NCBI GenBank assembly: GCA_001184405.1
Contig: LFMX01000013.1
Span: 1-64,000 of the forward strand
Source: Candidatus Burkholderia humilis
GTDB taxonomy: Bacteria; Pseudomonadota; Gammaproteobacteria; Burkholderiales; Burkholderiaceae
DNA length: 64,000 bases
Reading direction: 5' to 3'
Below, piece by piece: positions 18,948-30,189 of the stretch. The first letter of the stretch is position 1. Each line of letters opens with the position of its first letter. The notes below the pieces were generated by a model. That model worked only from the letters and a program-made list of their open reading frames with translations. It did no database searches and was not told the origin of the DNA. Made by a program: the position numbers and the translations under genes.

Positions 18948-20208
18948 ATTGGCTGTTGTTGTTCTGATTATCCGGCAACGGCACCGGAAGGATCGGCGGA
19001 AGGGCTTGCGGCGGCTTGAGGATCGGCGGCAATTCGGCCGGCGGCGGCTGAAGCGCGGGCGGCGGAGGCAGATATTCCGGCGTCGTATGCATCGAAGAAG
19101 CGGGCAGTGTCGGCTGACTCTGCGGCGTTTCGATTTGCGACGGCGCTTCGGCTGTATCGCGTTTGGGAACACTGTGAACGTCGCGCACGCGCAAGCGAAA
19201 CGGCGGATGCCATTGCGCATCGGTCTGCACTTCGAGCCATTGGGATTGCGGCTTTTTTAACGCGATGGCCACGCGCGTCAGGTTCGTCACCGTGAGGCCG
19301 CGATCGTTGCGCAGCGGCTGATCGATATGAAAGCCGTTCGGCTCGGGCTCGTCGGTGCCGTGAATGACGATGACCGGACCGCGAAATGCTTCCGCCGCTT
19401 TCACGAGACTGCGCTTGAACTCGAGAAAGCCGTCGCGCGGTTGGTTCGAGCGCGAGAAACGCAGCCACGGAAAGTGCTCGCGGCGTTCGTATCGACCGAA
19501 ATCCGGATCGCCCTGAAGCACGATGACGAGCGCGCGCATCTCGGCGCGGCGCACCGTTTCCGCTGCGTGTTCGATCCAGAAGGTCGTCGCGACCGCGCGG
19601 TCTTCGAACTCGCCGTTGCGCCCGCCGGCTGTCACGTAATGATTGTTCGGACTCGGCGCATTCAGCCCGATAAACGCAACGCCCTGATCCTGCCAGCGCA
19701 CGATTTCACGAAAGGTTCTGAAGCGCGCGACATCGCTTTCGCGCGATAGTGTTAGCGGGCTTTGTCCGAGCGAACTTGAATCGGGAAAGAAGAGTTGGCG
19801 CGCGAAGTCGAGCCGTTCGACGGGATCGTAGCTGCCCGTATGCGACTGTGCGCAATCGGCCCAATCGTGCTCGCCGAGCAAAAGAACGAGCGGCATGCGT
19901 GATGCATCGAGCAGATCGTGCCGCGACTGGAGAACGCTGTCGCGGCACGCTTCGGTCGCGCCTTTTACATTGCCGTCGTAGACGATGAACGAGACGTTGC
20001 GATCGCGCGCGATGGCATCGAGCATCTGACGCACGGGCGCTTCGTCGGCGGGACGCGACATGGCGTTCGCGATAACGGCGAAGCCGAGCGGACGATCGCC
20101 TTGCGCGTGCGCGGAGGTCGCGCAAACCGCGCACCCGAGCGCAAACGACACGGCGGCGACGGCGCGTGCCGTCGTGTTCGTGGTGGCGTTTCGCTCAACG
20201 CGACGCAT
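18946..20208 (-). CDS. Secreted calcineurin-like phosphoesterase-related protein, proline-rich C-terminus
   Basis: 420 residues from the ATG at 20208, which overlaps the mutS stop by 14 bases. A signal peptide (cleavage near ATSAHA) precedes a domain with motifs reminiscent of metallophosphoesterases: [25 protein letters not shown] and [12 protein letters not shown]. The classical DxH and GDxx(N/H) metal motifs are degenerate, so activity is uncertain. The last 60 residues are proline-rich ([17 protein letters not shown]). The translational overlap with mutS suggests co-transcription, but no functional link is known to me. Confidence 0.72.
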   Translation of the reverse strand: MRRVERNATTNTTARAVAAVSFALGCAVCATSAHAQGDRPLGFAVIANAMSRPADEAPVRQMLDAIARDRNVSFIVYDGNVKGATEACRDSVLQSRHDLLDASRMPLVLLLGEHDWADCAQSHTGSYDPVERLDFARQLFFPDSSSLGQSPLTLSRESDVARFRTFREIVRWQDQGVAFIGLNAPSPNNHYVTAGGRNGEFEDRAVATTFWIEHAAETVRRAEMRALVIVLQGDPDFGRYERREHFPWLRFSRSNQPRDGFLEFKRSLVKAAEAFRGPVIVIHGTDEPEPNGFHIDQPLRNDRGLTVTNLTRVAIALKKPQSQWLEVQTDAQWHPPFRLRVRDVHSVPKRDTAEAPSQIETPQSQPTLPASSMHTTPEYLPPPPALQPPPAELPPILKPPQALPPILPVPLPDNQNNNSQ

Positions 20209-22900
20209 CCGGCGCGCGATTCGCCAATTCATGCAGTTCGTAGAGCAGATCGAGTGCATCGCGCGGACGCAGGTCGTTCGGATCGAGCGTGCGCAGCTTT
20301 TCCAGCGCGGGATTTTCGACAGGCGCGGCTGTGGGTTCTTCAGGCTCGTCCTCGTACGGCGTGTACGGCTGGCTCGCGAACAGATCGAACTGCGCGGCGG
20401 GCTGCGAAGCCGATTGCTGCTCCAGATGCGCAAGATGCTTGCGCGCCGCGCGGATCACCGCGTTCGGCACGCCCGCGAGTTGGGCGACCTGCAGGCCGTA
20501 GCTCTGATTGGCCGGACCTTCATTCACCGCATGAAGAAAGACGATGCCGTGATCGTGCTCGACCGCCGACAAATGCACGTTCGCCGCCTGCGAAAACTCC
20601 GAAGGCAGTTGTGTGAGTTCGAAGTAATGCGTGGCAAACAGCGTGTAACAGGCGTTGTGCGTCAGCAGATGCCGCGCGATGGTCCAGGCGAGCGCGAGAC
20701 CATCGAACGTCGAAGTGCCGCGCCCGATTTCATCCATCAGCACGAGACTCGATGCGCTCGCGTCGTTGAGAATCGCAGCAGCCTCGGTCATCTCGACCAT
20801 GAAGGTGGAGCGCCCACCCGCGAGATCGTCGGCCGCGCCGATACGCGTGAAGATGCGATCGAGCGCGCCGAACCGCGCGCGCTTTGCGGGCACGTAGCTG
20901 CCGACGTGCGCCATCAGCGCGATCAGCGCCGTTTGCCGCATGAACGTGGACTTACCGCCCATGTTCGGGCCGGTGATCAGCAAGAGCTTGCGTTCGTCGC
21001 TCAGACAACAATCATTGGCGATGAACTGCTCGACCTGCGCCTCGACGACCGGATGCCGTCCATGTTCGATATCGATGCCGGCGTTCGCGGCGAATTCCGG
21101 CGCGACCCAATCGAGCGCGCGCGCACGTTCGGCAAATGCGCCGAGCAAATCCAGTTCGGCGAGTACGCCCGCAACGCGCTGACAATCCGCGATAAACGGC
21201 AGCAGGTTTTGCAACAGCGCGTCATAGAGCGCACGTTCACGCGCGAGCGCGCGTTCCTGCGCGGAGAGCGCCTTGTCTTCGAACGCCTTCAATTCTGGCG
21301 TGATGTAGCGCTCGGCGTTCTTCAGCGTCTGACGGCGGCGATAATCGTCCGGCACCTTGTCCGTCTGGCCGCGCGTCACTTCGATATAAAAACCGTGCAC
21401 CTTGTTGTACTCGACCCGCAAATTCGCGATGCCGGTACGCGTGCGTTCGCGCGCTTCGAGATCGATCAGGAATTGATCGCAGTTCTCCGAAATATCGCGG
21501 AGTTCGTCGAGATCGGCGTCGTAGTCGCGCGCGATCACGCCGCCATCGCGGATCAATGCGCCCGGTTCCGGCGCGATGGCCTGCGTCAGCAGATCGAGAC
21601 ACTCGTGCGGCGGTTCAAGCGCCGCGCCGATGCGCTCCAGCGCCGCGACTTGCGCCGGCACCGCCGCGACGCGCGCGCGCAGTTCGGGCAGGGCGGCGAA
21701 GGTGTCGCGCAGACTCGAAAGATCGCGCGGACGCGCCGACAACAGCGCAAGCCGCCCCGTAATGCGTTCGATGTCCGAGATCTTGCGCAACACGCTTCGC
21801 AATGCATCGAGACCATTGCCGGCGAGCGCATCCAGCAACGCGCCGATGGTCTGCTGACGCGCCTGCGCAATCGACGCATTGCGCGGCGGATGATGCAGCC
21901 AGTGCCGCAACAGGCGGCTGCCCATCGTCGTGCAGCAGGTGTCGAGCAGCGAGAAGAGCGTCGGCGATTCGGTGCCGCGCAGCGTTTCGGTGAGTTCGAG
22001 ATTGCGGCGCGTCGTGGGATCGAGCCCGATGTATTCAGATTCGTACTCGACCTTCAGACTGCGCACATGGCGCAACTGCTGGCCTTGCGTCGTCGCGGCA
22101 TAAAGCAGCAGCGCGCCCGCCGCGCCGCATGCGCAGGTCAGCATTTCGGCGCCGAAGCCATTGAGGCTCGCGACGTTGAGTTGTTCGCGCAGACGCTGCG
22201 TGCCCGATCCGACATCGAAATGCCAGGCGGGAACGCGCGTGGTCGAACTGAGGCCCGGCACGCCGAACGATGCCTGGAAATCCGAGACCGAATCCGAAAT
22301 GAGCGTTTCCGCCGGACGAATGCGTTCGAGCGCGGTGCTCACTTGCGTGGGCGCGACCTCCGCGAGACGCAGCGCGCCGCTCGCGAGGTTCAGCCACGCG
22401 AGTCCGACGCTCGTGACGAGGCCGCGCCGGTTGTGCGTGGGGCAAAGCGCCATCAGATAGAAATCGCTTTTATCGGAAAGGAGCGCCGCGTCCGTCAGCG
22501 TGCCCGGCGTGACGACGCGCACGACCTTGCGTTCGACCGGACCTTTCGATGTGGTCGGATCGCCGATCTGCTCGCAAATCGCCACCGATTCGCCGAGCTT
22601 CACGAGCTTGGCAAGATATTGCTCGCACGCATGATGCGGCACGCCCGCCATCCGAATGGGATTACCGCCCGATGCGCCACGCTGCGTGAGCGTGAGATCG
22701 AGCAGACGCGCGGCCTTTTCGGCATCGTCGAAAAAGAGCTCGTAGAAATCGCCCATGCGGTAGAACACCAGCGTGCCGGGATGCTCCGCTTTGATGCGAA
22801 GGTATTGCTGCATCATCGGCGTGTGCTGCGAGAAATCCGCGGGAAGCGCTGCCGTGGCGGCGTCGGGAGAAGTGTCGGGAGTTGCCGTGTGATTGCCCAT
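20195..22900 (-). CDS. mutS: DNA mismatch repair protein MutS
   Basis: 901 residues, full length. The N-terminal mismatch-recognition domain has the Phe-x-Glu wedge (GDFYELFF, Phe52 and Glu54). Connector, lever and clamp domains follow, then the ATPase domain with Walker [10 protein letters not shown], Walker [17 protein letters not shown] and the helix-turn-helix dimer interface. The C-terminal tail ends [16 protein letters not shown]. It recognises mismatches and recruits MutL. The gene appears intact, so the indel-rich decay nearby is not explained by an obvious mutS knock-out. Confidence 0.97.
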   Translation of the reverse strand: MGNHTATPDTSPDAATAALPADFSQHTPMMQQYLRIKAEHPGTLVFYRMGDFYELFFDDAEKAARLLDLTLTQRGASGGNPIRMAGVPHHACEQYLAKLVKLGESVAICEQIGDPTTSKGPVERKVVRVVTPGTLTDAALLSDKSDFYLMALCPTHNRRGLVTSVGLAWLNLASGALRLAEVAPTQVSTALERIRPAETLISDSVSDFQASFGVPGLSSTTRVPAWHFDVGSGTQRLREQLNVASLNGFGAEMLTCACGAAGALLLYAATTQGQQLRHVRSLKVEYESEYIGLDPTTRRNLELTETLRGTESPTLFSLLDTCCTTMGSRLLRHWLHHPPRNASIAQARQQTIGALLDALAGNGLDALRSVLRKISDIERITGRLALLSARPRDLSSLRDTFAALPELRARVAAVPAQVAALERIGAALEPPHECLDLLTQAIAPEPGALIRDGGVIARDYDADLDELRDISENCDQFLIDLEARERTRTGIANLRVEYNKVHGFYIEVTRGQTDKVPDDYRRRQTLKNAERYITPELKAFEDKALSAQERALARERALYDALLQNLLPFIADCQRVAGVLAELDLLGAFAERARALDWVAPEFAANAGIDIEHGRHPVVEAQVEQFIANDCCLSDERKLLLITGPNMGGKSTFMRQTALIALMAHVGSYVPAKRARFGALDRIFTRIGAADDLAGGRSTFMVEMTEAAAILNDASASSLVLMDEIGRGTSTFDGLALAWTIARHLLTHNACYTLFATHYFELTQLPSEFSQAANVHLSAVEHDHGIVFLHAVNEGPANQSYGLQVAQLAGVPNAVIRAARKHLAHLEQQSASQPAAQFDLFASQPYTPYEDEPEEPTAAPVENPALEKLRTLDPNDLRPRDALDLLYELHELANRAPDASR

Positions 22901-22951
22901 CTTGCGTGCGGTTAAAGCGTGAGGACCGAGCGCGACTGCCCCAGCCGTAAA

Positions 22952-23872
22952 TCAGCCGATAGAGCAAGAGTTTAACCTGTCGTGCGCGGGGGAAGGAGTC
23001 GGCCGAATGGCCAGGGTGGGCGTTGAGGCGTTCAGGAGTATGGTGGCGGCGTAGCGGTTCATTGGGTCGCTTAGGGCGATGCCGCCTGACCATTTGTCAC
23101 CCGTGTCCTGATAGCGATATTCGAGCTTGCTTAGACGCGCGCCGAGTCGAGCGCGCATGATCAGCCAATGTGCAGACGCATGCGTTTCGATCGTGTAGTG
23201 ATGCGCGCAGCATACTTGCGCGGCAATCGAGAAAAGGACGCCTGAGCAGAGCACGTCGGTCAGTTGCAACCCGGTGTGATTGTCGCTGTGGCCGAAAAAC
23301 GGCAATTCGATAAGTCGCGGATACGCGTCGCCCCGCACACGGCGCCACTGCGTGAAGATCGAATGCGCGACATTCACGTTCGACTTGTAGCTACTACGGC
23401 TGTCCGCCACGATCAGGCCTTGTGCATCCGATGCAGCGAGATAGCGAGCGATAAAAGTGCCGCGCGATCGACTGAATGCCTGAGGTATAGACCGACTTGC
23501 CATCGAACGGTTGACCGAGCGGTTTGACGTAGACGCGCGCGACGAACCGGGCATCGACGGACTCCAGTAGATCCAGATTCTTGCCGACGTATCCCATGCA
23601 TGACGCCGGTTGTTGCGCCCCGTATCGCGCATCATGTTGCGAATGGTCGTGCCCTTGACTTCGGCTATGATCCAGTCCAACGGACGCGCGCCCGCGGGAA
23701 GGTTGTTCGGGAAGTAGCGCCGCTTGAGTGCGAGAAATCCGTTGGTGAGCCGATCGAGATGTTTGCGATGCACGAACAAGCCTGCAATTGCGAACACCGG
23801 CGTTGGACCGGCGTGATCCGGTCGATCGATTGCGCCGAGGCAACCGGACTCATGAATATAACACACGTACAT
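22952..23872 (-). pseudogene. DUF3800 family protein with two compensating frameshifts
   Basis: The N-terminal part ([32 protein letters not shown]) and C-terminal part (VAHSIFTQW, LPFFGHSDNHTGLQLTDVLC) are in one frame. The middle, about 23593-23458, encodes the expected residues ([34 protein letters not shown]) only in another frame. Two opposite indels therefore flank about 45 codons. The hallmark YxDES acidic residue near the N-terminus is His (YIHES). DUF3800 proteins are RNase H-like proteins often found with mobile elements; function unknown. Probably non-functional. Confidence 0.8.
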
Positions 23873-23944
23873 TCTTGACCCCGTAAACGCAACTAGGGCC
23901 ACCGCAGGCTCGAAGCCCGGTACGACCTGACCTACTTGGGAATG

Positions 23945-24397
23945 TCAGTCCGCATTCTCCCACGAACTGCCCGCCTTACAAGTCACATTTTGTCTGGCGA
24001 ATGTACGCGCGGCGATTCGGCCAAACGGCTTAAGCACGCCCCCCAAAAATCCGACCAACAGCGCCAGCCTCGCGACCGCGCCCAGCGTATGCCACGGTTT
24101 GTCATGCACGAATTCATCCGCATAACCTGCCGCATCATTCAACCGGCCGGCGAGCGCATTGCCCGCGCCATTCATCTGCGTACGCGCAGTCTTCAGCTTC
24201 GACTGCAATTCCTTGCGCAGTTTGTCCGCATCGAAATCCTTGCTGTTCTGGATCGAACTTTCCAGATCGTCCAGAAGGCTACGCAGTTAATCGCTGGCGG
24301 AATTGACCGCATCGCTCGCACCGCGCACGGTGCGCTGGGCGAGATTGGCTGCGCCATTGATTTGGTTGTCGAGCGTCGAACGTGTGAACAATCCCAT
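23945..24397 (-). pseudogene. DUF883/ElaB-YqjD-type protein with an in-frame stop
   Basis: From the ATG at 24397 (with GGAGCAAGGAA upstream) the frame reads MGLFTRSTLDNQINGAANLA to NSASD, then TAA at 24287-24289, then continues in the same frame as LRSLLDDLESSIQNSKDFDA and into DEFVHDKPWHTLGAVARLAL. The family has an N-terminal helical domain and a C-terminal membrane anchor that ties it to the inner membrane and, for YqjD, to ribosomes. A single nonsense change splits the gene. The C-terminus after GVLKPFG is unlike the usual short GRR ending and may also be altered. Confidence 0.8.
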
Positions 24398-24590
24398 TTC
24401 CTTGCTCCTTTATTGACGTTGCCGAAAATTGGTGCGCCCGGCACGAGGCTCGCGGCGTTGCCCTAATGTTTCTGCGTCCAATTCCGATGCACTCCAGCCG
24501 CGCGCTGTGATCGCCTCCCAACGTTGCGTCGTCATTTGCGTCCTCACGCAGCGCATGCCGATGAACCCAGAATACTCCGTTGAGCAAGGG

Positions 24591-25889
24591 TCATTCCTCG
24601 ACGAGCGCGCCCAAATCGACCTCGCGTTCGTTTTGTGCGTGACGGCGCATTGCGAGCGCCATCATCAGACAGACGAACAATCCGAAAATGACGATGATCC
24701 ATTGCACCGGTGCTTTCACCGTCAACAGCAGCGCATACGAGCCGAGCATCAGCAGCACGGCGATATTCTGATTGAAATTCTGCACGGCGATGGAATGCCC
24801 GGCCGACAGCAACGTCGCGCCGCGATGTTGCAGGATCGCGTTCATCGGCACGATGAAAAAGCCGGACAGAGCGCCGAGCGCGATCATCAGCGGATAGGCT
24901 ATCAGAATGTACGAAGGCGCGAAAAACGAGCCGATCTGTACGCCGGAGCCGGCCGGAAACAGGTCTTTGTTGTAGAAAGCCATCGTCACCGATACCGCGC
25001 CGATCAGCACGCCCCCCGGCAGCACCTTGAGCGATTGCCGAAGCACGATCCACGCGGACGCCGCCGCCGCGCCGATCGCAATGCCGATGCCCGTTACACC
25101 CTGCAAGACCGCCGCCTTCGAGAGCGACAGGCCGAGATTCGCATTGGCCCATTTGAGCACGAGCAGTTGCAGCGTGACGGCCGCGCCCCACAGCAAGGTC
25201 GTCACCCACAGCGCGATCTGCGCGAGCTTGTCCTTCCACAAGACCTTGAAGCAGTGCGAGAAATCGTGCACGAGCCGGGTCGGTTCGGTCAGCAGATTCG
25301 GATAGCACGCGCCCGTGTCAGGGATGAACGCGTTGATCGCAGCGGCCGACGCGTAGATCAGCATGACCGTGAATATCGCGGCATGCGCGGCGGTGATGAC
25401 GAGCGGAATGTGCGCGTGATCCACCCAGCGCGCGACGACTTGCGACACGAGCGCGCCGCCGATCACGGTGCCGAGAATCGTCGAGCCGACGGTCGCGCTT
25501 TCCAGCCACGCGTTCGCCGCGATCAGCTTTTGCGGCGGCAAAAGCTCGGTCAGGATGCCGTACTTCGCGGGCGAATACGCCGCCGCGCCCAGGCCCACGA
25601 CGCCGTACGCGATCATCGGATGCACGCCCGCGATCATCATCGCGCAGCCGGCGACCTTCAGCGCGTTGGAGATGAACATGACGTGGCGCTTTTGCAGCGC
25701 ATCGGCGAACGCGCCGACGAAGGGCGCGAGCACGACATACGAAATCGTGAAGAAGATTTGCAAGAGCGGCGTGATCCACGGCGCTGAATGCACGACAGCG
25801 AGCATCGCGATCGCGGCGATCAGGAGCGCATTGTCCGCCAGCGACGAAACGAACTGCGTGGCGATGATCGTGTAGAAGCCTTTTTTCAT
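24591..25889 (-). CDS. lplT: Lysophospholipid transporter LplT
   Basis: 432 residues, about twelve membrane helices of the MFS type. It starts MKKGFYTIIATQFVSSLADN and has the family segment GLGAAAYSPAKYGILTELLP. LplT flips lysophosphatidylethanolamine across the inner membrane for re-acylation; in enterobacteria it partners with Aas. No acyltransferase gene is adjacent here. The frame is intact. The 190 bases between it and the DUF883 remnant hold nothing recognisable. Confidence 0.9.
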   Translation of the reverse strand: MKKGFYTIIATQFVSSLADNALLIAAIAMLAVVHSAPWITPLLQIFFTISYVVLAPFVGAFADALQKRHVMFISNALKVAGCAMMIAGVHPMIAYGVVGLGAAAYSPAKYGILTELLPPQKLIAANAWLESATVGSTILGTVIGGALVSQVVARWVDHAHIPLVITAAHAAIFTVMLIYASAAAINAFIPDTGACYPNLLTEPTRLVHDFSHCFKVLWKDKLAQIALWVTTLLWGAAVTLQLLVLKWANANLGLSLSKAAVLQGVTGIGIAIGAAAASAWIVLRQSLKVLPGGVLIGAVSVTMAFYNKDLFPAGSGVQIGSFFAPSYILIAYPLMIALGALSGFFIVPMNAILQHRGATLLSAGHSIAVQNFNQNIAVLLMLGSYALLLTVKAPVQWIIVIFGLFVCLMMALAMRRHAQNEREVDLGALVEE

Positions 25890-26042
25890 TGGCGTGCGGA
25901 AGAGGGTGCCGCGCCTTCAAGGAACGGGCAAAGAGTGCACTGTAGCGGAGCGCGGCAATCGTTGCAGAGCAGAAGACGCGCCCGAAAGGGAGCAAAGGAG
26001 AGAAACGGAGCGCGACGGCACGCGCTCCGGTACATCAGAAAA

Positions 26043-26846
26043 TTATTCGCCGGTCAGACGCGTGCGCGAATACAGGTCGAGCACCTTGACCATCTGCGCG
26101 TATACCTTCGGATTGGCCGCGACGATTTCATTCTTGAACAGGAAGTCCGATTCGCCCGTGTAATTGCCGACCAGACCGCCCGCTTCGGTGATGATCAGAC
26201 TGCCCGCCACCACATCCCACGGATTGATGTCTTGCTCGAAGAAACCGTCGAGACGGCCCGCCGCGACGTTCGCCAGATCGAGCGTTGCCGCGCCCGGCTG
26301 GCGCAGACCCGCGCACGACAGCGTCATTTCGCTGAAAAGGCGCATATAGGCGTTCAAGCCTTGCCCGTCGCGGAACGGAAAGCCCGTGCTGATCAGCGCA
26401 TCCGACAGGCGATCCAGCTTGCCGACGCGAATGCGACGCTCGTTCAGATACGCGCCGCGCCCGCGTGATGCCGTGAAAAGATCGTTGCGCGTCGGGTCAT
26501 AGACGACGGCCTGCTGCACCACGCCGCGATGCGCGAGCGCGATCGACACGCAGTAATACGGAAAGCCGTGGATGAAGTTGGTGGTGCCGTCGAGCGGATC
26601 GACGATCCACTGGTAATCCGACTCGCGATCCGTTTCGCCGGACTCTTCGGCGAGGATCGAGTGATCCGGATAAGCGGTGGTGAGCGTCTCGATGATGGCG
26701 GCTTCGGACGCCTTGTCGACTTCCGTCACGAAGTCGTTGTGCTGTTTCTTGCTGACCTGAAGGCGATCCAGATCGAGCGACGCGCGGTTGATCATCTGTC
26801 CGGCGCGGCGGGCGGCCTTGACAGCGATATTGAGCATCGGATGCAT
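26043..26846 (-). CDS. suhB: Inositol-1-monophosphatase family protein SuhB
   Basis: 267 residues. Mg2+-binding motifs are complete: ILAEESG (Glu67/68), [12 protein letters not shown] (Asp83, Asp86) and the C-terminal [16 protein letters not shown]. SuhB hydrolyses inositol-1-phosphate and in E. coli also joins the rRNA antitermination complex with NusB/S10. It is divergent from trmJ across about 246 bases. No lesion. Confidence 0.94.
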   Translation of the reverse strand: MHPMLNIAVKAARRAGQMINRASLDLDRLQVSKKQHNDFVTEVDKASEAAIIETLTTAYPDHSILAEESGETDRESDYQWIVDPLDGTTNFIHGFPYYCVSIALAHRGVVQQAVVYDPTRNDLFTASRGRGAYLNERRIRVGKLDRLSDALISTGFPFRDGQGLNAYMRLFSEMTLSCAGLRQPGAATLDLANVAAGRLDGFFEQDINPWDVVAGSLIITEAGGLVGNYTGESDFLFKNEIVAANPKVYAQMVKVLDLYSRTRLTGE

Positions 26847-27092
26847 GAGCGAAATCCTTTAGCCGCCGTTCCTCGCGTTCAGGCAGGCATGGACGGACGG
26901 AAAAATGGCGACAACGACAATGTCGACGAAAGACGAATTGAATAAGAGCGGGGCGATGGCGCAGGCGGGCAAGATGACCGTTCACGACGCACGAGGGCGC
27001 CATTTTACCCGAAAGTCGCTAAAAACCGCGCTAACATAGTAAGCTGACCGCTCAACTTTCCTCTTCATTCCTTCTTCAGCACGATTCACGCC

Positions 27093-27863
27093 TTGGCTAC
27101 CTCCGATTCCCTCACGCCCGCCGGCGGCTTCACGTCCACGCGTTTCATCCTCGTCGAACCGAGTCATCCGGGCAATGTCGGCGCGGCGGCGCGCGCGCTC
27201 AAGACGATGAGCTTCGTGCGCCTCGTGCTGGTCGCCCCGCGCGTGCCCGACGTGAAAAGCGAGCCGGAAGCCATCGCGATGGCCTCGGGCGCCGACGATG
27301 TGCTCGCGTCCGCGCATGTCGTCGATACGCTCGCGGAAGCGCTCATCGGCGTGCGCTGGTCGGTCGCGCTCACCGCGCGCATGCGCGAATACGGTCCGCC
27401 GCAAATGCCGCCGCGCGCGCTCGCCGAACGGGCGCACGAATTCGTGCGTCACGGCGATATCGCGCTGGTGTTCGGCAACGAGCGCACCGGCCTCTCGAAC
27501 GCCGACGTCGAGCGATGCAACACGCTCGCGCATATTCCGGCCAATCCCGCGTATAGCTCGCTCAATCTGGCGCAGGCGGTGCAGGTGCTCGCGTACGAGT
27601 TGCGCCTCGCGTTCCAGTCGGCCGCGCCCGAACTGACGCTGGTCGAACCGGTGGGGCAGCACGCATCGAGCGATAAAATCGAGGGCATGTACGCGCACCT
27701 CGAAGAAGCGCTCGTCACGCTCGAATTTCTCGATCCCGCCCATCCGAAAAAGCTGATGTCGCGTGTGCGGCGGCTCTTTGCGCGCGCGGGACTGGAGCAC
27801 GAGGAAGTGAATATTCTGCGCGGCATCGCCAAACACATTTTGCTGCGCGCGAAAAAACTCTGA
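27093..27863 (+). CDS. trmJ: tRNA (cytidine/uridine-2'-O-)-methyltransferase TrmJ
   Basis: 256 residues of the SpoU/SPOUT class. Motif 1 is the segment [20 protein letters not shown], and the SAM knot is formed by [14 protein letters not shown] and [20 protein letters not shown]. It methylates position 32 of several tRNAs. The likely start is a TTG at 27093 (LATSDSLTP), as no ATG fits the N-terminus. The suhB-trmJ divergent pair next to cysE is a conserved Burkholderiales neighbourhood. Confidence 0.9.
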   Translation: MATSDSLTPAGGFTSTRFILVEPSHPGNVGAAARALKTMSFVRLVLVAPRVPDVKSEPEAIAMASGADDVLASAHVVDTLAEALIGVRWSVALTARMREYGPPQMPPRALAERAHEFVRHGDIALVFGNERTGLSNADVERCNTLAHIPANPAYSSLNLAQAVQVLAYELRLAFQSAAPELTLVEPVGQHASSDKIEGMYAHLEEALVTLEFLDPAHPKKLMSRVRRLFARAGLEHEEVNILRGIAKHILLRAKKL

Positions 27864-28002
27864 CCGCGCTGGCGTCGTGGGCATCGGGCAGAGTCGGTGC
27901 GCTCGCCCTACAATCGGCGAAAAACTTCATAAGCTTTGCGCGTTTGCGTATTTCGCGTATTTCGTGCGCCAAGCGTCTGTTCCCCTGTCCAGAGATTCCG
28001 CC

Positions 28003-28771
28003 ATGTTCGACCGACTCCGCGAAGACATCGCCGCCATCCGCGAGCGCGATCCCGCCGCCCGCAGCGCCTGGGAAGTCGTCACGTGTTATCCCGGCTTTCA
28101 TGCGATCGCGCTGCATCGTTTCGCGCACGCGTGCTGGATAGCGCAATGGAGCTGGCTCGCGCGTTTCGTTTCGCAGATGGCGCGCTTTCTGACCGGCATC
28201 GAAATTCATCCGGGCACGACGCTCGGACGGCGCGTGTTCATCGATCACGGCATGGGCGTGGTGATCGGCGAGACGGCGGAAATCGGCGATGACTGCACGA
28301 TCTATCAGGGCGTGACGCTCGGCGGCACGTCGCTCACGCGCGGCGCGAAACGGCATCCGCGCAGGCGCGAAGGTGCTCGGCGGTTTCACCGTTGGCGCGG
28401 AGGCGAAGATCGGCTCGAACGCAGTTGTCGTGAAGCCGGTTCCGGCGGGCGGCACGGCGGTGGGCAATCCGGCGCGCATCGTGATGCCGGCGGTCGCCAA
28501 ACCGAAGGAAACGGTGCGCGAAGGCTTTTGCGCGTACGGCATCACGCCGAATGCGGACGATCCCGTGTCGCTGGCCATTCACGGATTGATCGATCACGCA
28601 TCGACGCAGACGCAGCGCATCGACGATATCGTGGCCGCGCTGGAAAAGCTCGGCGCGCGCGTGGAAGCGCTCAATGGCGTCGATGGCGCAGCGCTCGTCA
28701 ATTTGAAGCGCCTGTGCACGTCGATGGATGGGAAAGCGGTGGAAGAGCGGGCGGCGTCGGTTGGACGCTAA
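28003..28771 (+). pseudogene. cysE: Serine O-acetyltransferase CysE, broken by an internal deletion and frameshift
   Basis: The N-terminal 119 residues ([53 protein letters not shown]) match CysE. The expected next stretch (roughly [17 protein letters not shown]) is missing its first nine or so residues, and the frame shifts at about 28357-28362. [20 protein letters not shown] and the rest to the stop at 28771 lie in the next frame. The deletion falls in the left-handed beta-helix that forms the acetyl-CoA site, so activity is very unlikely. CysE makes O-acetylserine, the first step of cysteine synthesis. Confidence 0.87.
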
Positions 28772-28808
28772 CGCGTTAAAACGCTAAAGCAGCGCGCTGC
28801 GCAACGCT

Positions 28809-29624
28809 TCAGCGCCAAAGCGGCAACGCCCGCACACCTTCGGCATCGACACGCAAATACCCGCCGCGCGTTTCGTCGATATCCAGTTCCCAGTCCGGCA
28901 GCACCCAGCGCACGCCTTCGACTTCACGATGCATCGCCGGGCGATGCGTATGGCCGTGGATCATCGTATGCGTGCGGCTGTTGATGAAGAGCGACGATAC
29001 GGCTTTTCTCGTCACATCGTATTTCGCGAAGTGTTTGGAAGACGCACCGTTCATGCGCGCGCCTTCGCTGTTGCCGCGCATGCGCTGCGCGATGCCCAGC
29101 CGCGTCTTCAGCGGCAGCGCGAGAAACGCCCGCTGCGCGATGGCGTTGCGCGCGAAATGCCAGAAGTACTGATAGCCGCGATCCGCCGTGCACAAGGCAT
29201 CGCCGTGCGCAACCACGATGCGCTTGCCGAACGCCGTCAGCACGTACGGATCGGGCAGCAGCATCGCGCCGGCTTCCTTCAGAAAGCGCCGCCCGAGCAG
29301 AAAATCGCGATTGCCGTGCATCACATACAGCCCGATGCCGCGCTCGGACAGCGTGTGCATCAGCTTCGTCATGCGGCGGGCGAACTGCGCGCGCGGGGCA
29401 TAGACGGAAGGATCGAGAATGTCGTCGCCGATCCAGAATTCGAAAAGATCGCCGAGAATGAAAACGGAATCCGCTTCGTTTGCCGTGACCGCGATGAAAT
29501 GCTCGAACGCCGCGACCGTCTTCGGAATCGCTTCGCTCAAATGCAGGTCAGAAATGAAAAACAGCGGGCGCGCGTGATCCGCTGCGCCCGCTGTTTCACG
29601 ATCGAAAGACTTCGTATCGATCAT
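28809..29624 (-). CDS. lpxH: UDP-2,3-diacylglucosamine pyrophosphatase LpxH
   Basis: 271 residues. All calcineurin-type metal motifs are present: ISDLHLS, GDLFEFWIGDD, MHGNRDFLLG, VAHGDALC and HGHTHRPA. LpxH makes lipid X in lipid A synthesis at the inner membrane. The first 19 residues (MIDTKSFDRETAGAADHAR) form an extension; an internal start is possible. It follows ppiB by eight bases on the same strand, a known Burkholderia pairing. Confidence 0.93.
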   Translation of the reverse strand: MIDTKSFDRETAGAADHARPLFFISDLHLSEAIPKTVAAFEHFIAVTANEADSVFILGDLFEFWIGDDILDPSVYAPRAQFARRMTKLMHTLSERGIGLYVMHGNRDFLLGRRFLKEAGAMLLPDPYVLTAFGKRIVVAHGDALCTADRGYQYFWHFARNAIAQRAFLALPLKTRLGIAQRMRGNSEGARMNGASSKHFAKYDVTRKAVSSLFINSRTHTMIHGHTHRPAMHREVEGVRWVLPDWELDIDETRGGYLRVDAEGVRALPLWR

Positions 29625-29632
29625 TCGATGCT

Positions 29633-30124
29633 TCAGACCACCACGGCCTTTTCGATCACGACGTCATCGGTCGGCACGTCCTGATGAAAGCCCTTCGAGC
29701 CGGTCTTGACCTTCTTGATTTTCTCGACGACATCCATGCCTTCGATGACCTTGCCGAACACCGTGTAGCCCCAGCCTTGCGGCGTCGGCGACGAGTGATT
29801 CAGGAAGTCGTTGTCCTTCACGTTGATGAAGAACTGCGCGGTCGCCGAATGCGGATCGTTCGTGCGCGCCATTGCGATCGTGCCGTTGTCGTTCTTCAGG
29901 CCGTTGTTCGCTTCGTTGTTGATCGGCGCGTCGGTCGGCTTCTGGTTCATGCCCGGCTCGAAACCGCCGTCCTGAATCATGAAGCCATCGACTACGCGAT
30001 GGAACACGGTGTTGTCGTAACGACTCTTCTTCACATAGTTGAGGAAGTTCTCGACGGTCTTCGGCGCTTTGTCAGCGTCCAGTTCGAGCTTGATGACGCC
30101 GTGGTTCGTATGCAGTTCGACCAT
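29633..30124 (-). CDS. ppiB: Cytoplasmic cyclophilin PpiB
   Basis: 163 residues, no signal peptide ([20 protein letters not shown]). Cyclophilin active-site motifs [15 protein letters not shown] and [20 protein letters not shown] are intact. It catalyses prolyl isomerisation in the cytoplasm. It lies in tandem after a periplasmic paralogue (ppiA) with a 65-base gap, and before lpxH. Confidence 0.94.
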   Translation of the reverse strand: MVELHTNHGVIKLELDADKAPKTVENFLNYVKKSRYDNTVFHRVVDGFMIQDGGFEPGMNQKPTDAPINNEANNGLKNDNGTIAMARTNDPHSATAQFFINVKDNDFLNHSSPTPQGWGYTVFGKVIEGMDVVEKIKKVKTGSKGFHQDVPTDDVVIEKAVVV

Positions 30125-30189
30125 GATGTTTTCTCCAATATGTTGATGGATGGCGCCGTCGTTTCAGACGTGCGCCCGGTTGTTTGAAG

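Noticed and set aside
20200-20433. Extended N-terminus of the phosphoesterase-like gene into mutS
   Set aside because: The extension overlaps mutS by about 240 bases and is Arg/Ser-rich; the signal peptide starts at the ATG at 20208.
20060-22915. 951-codon plus-strand open frame opposite mutS
   Set aside because: Its sequence is Arg/Ala/His-rich with no domain; mutS on the other strand is full length and clearly real.
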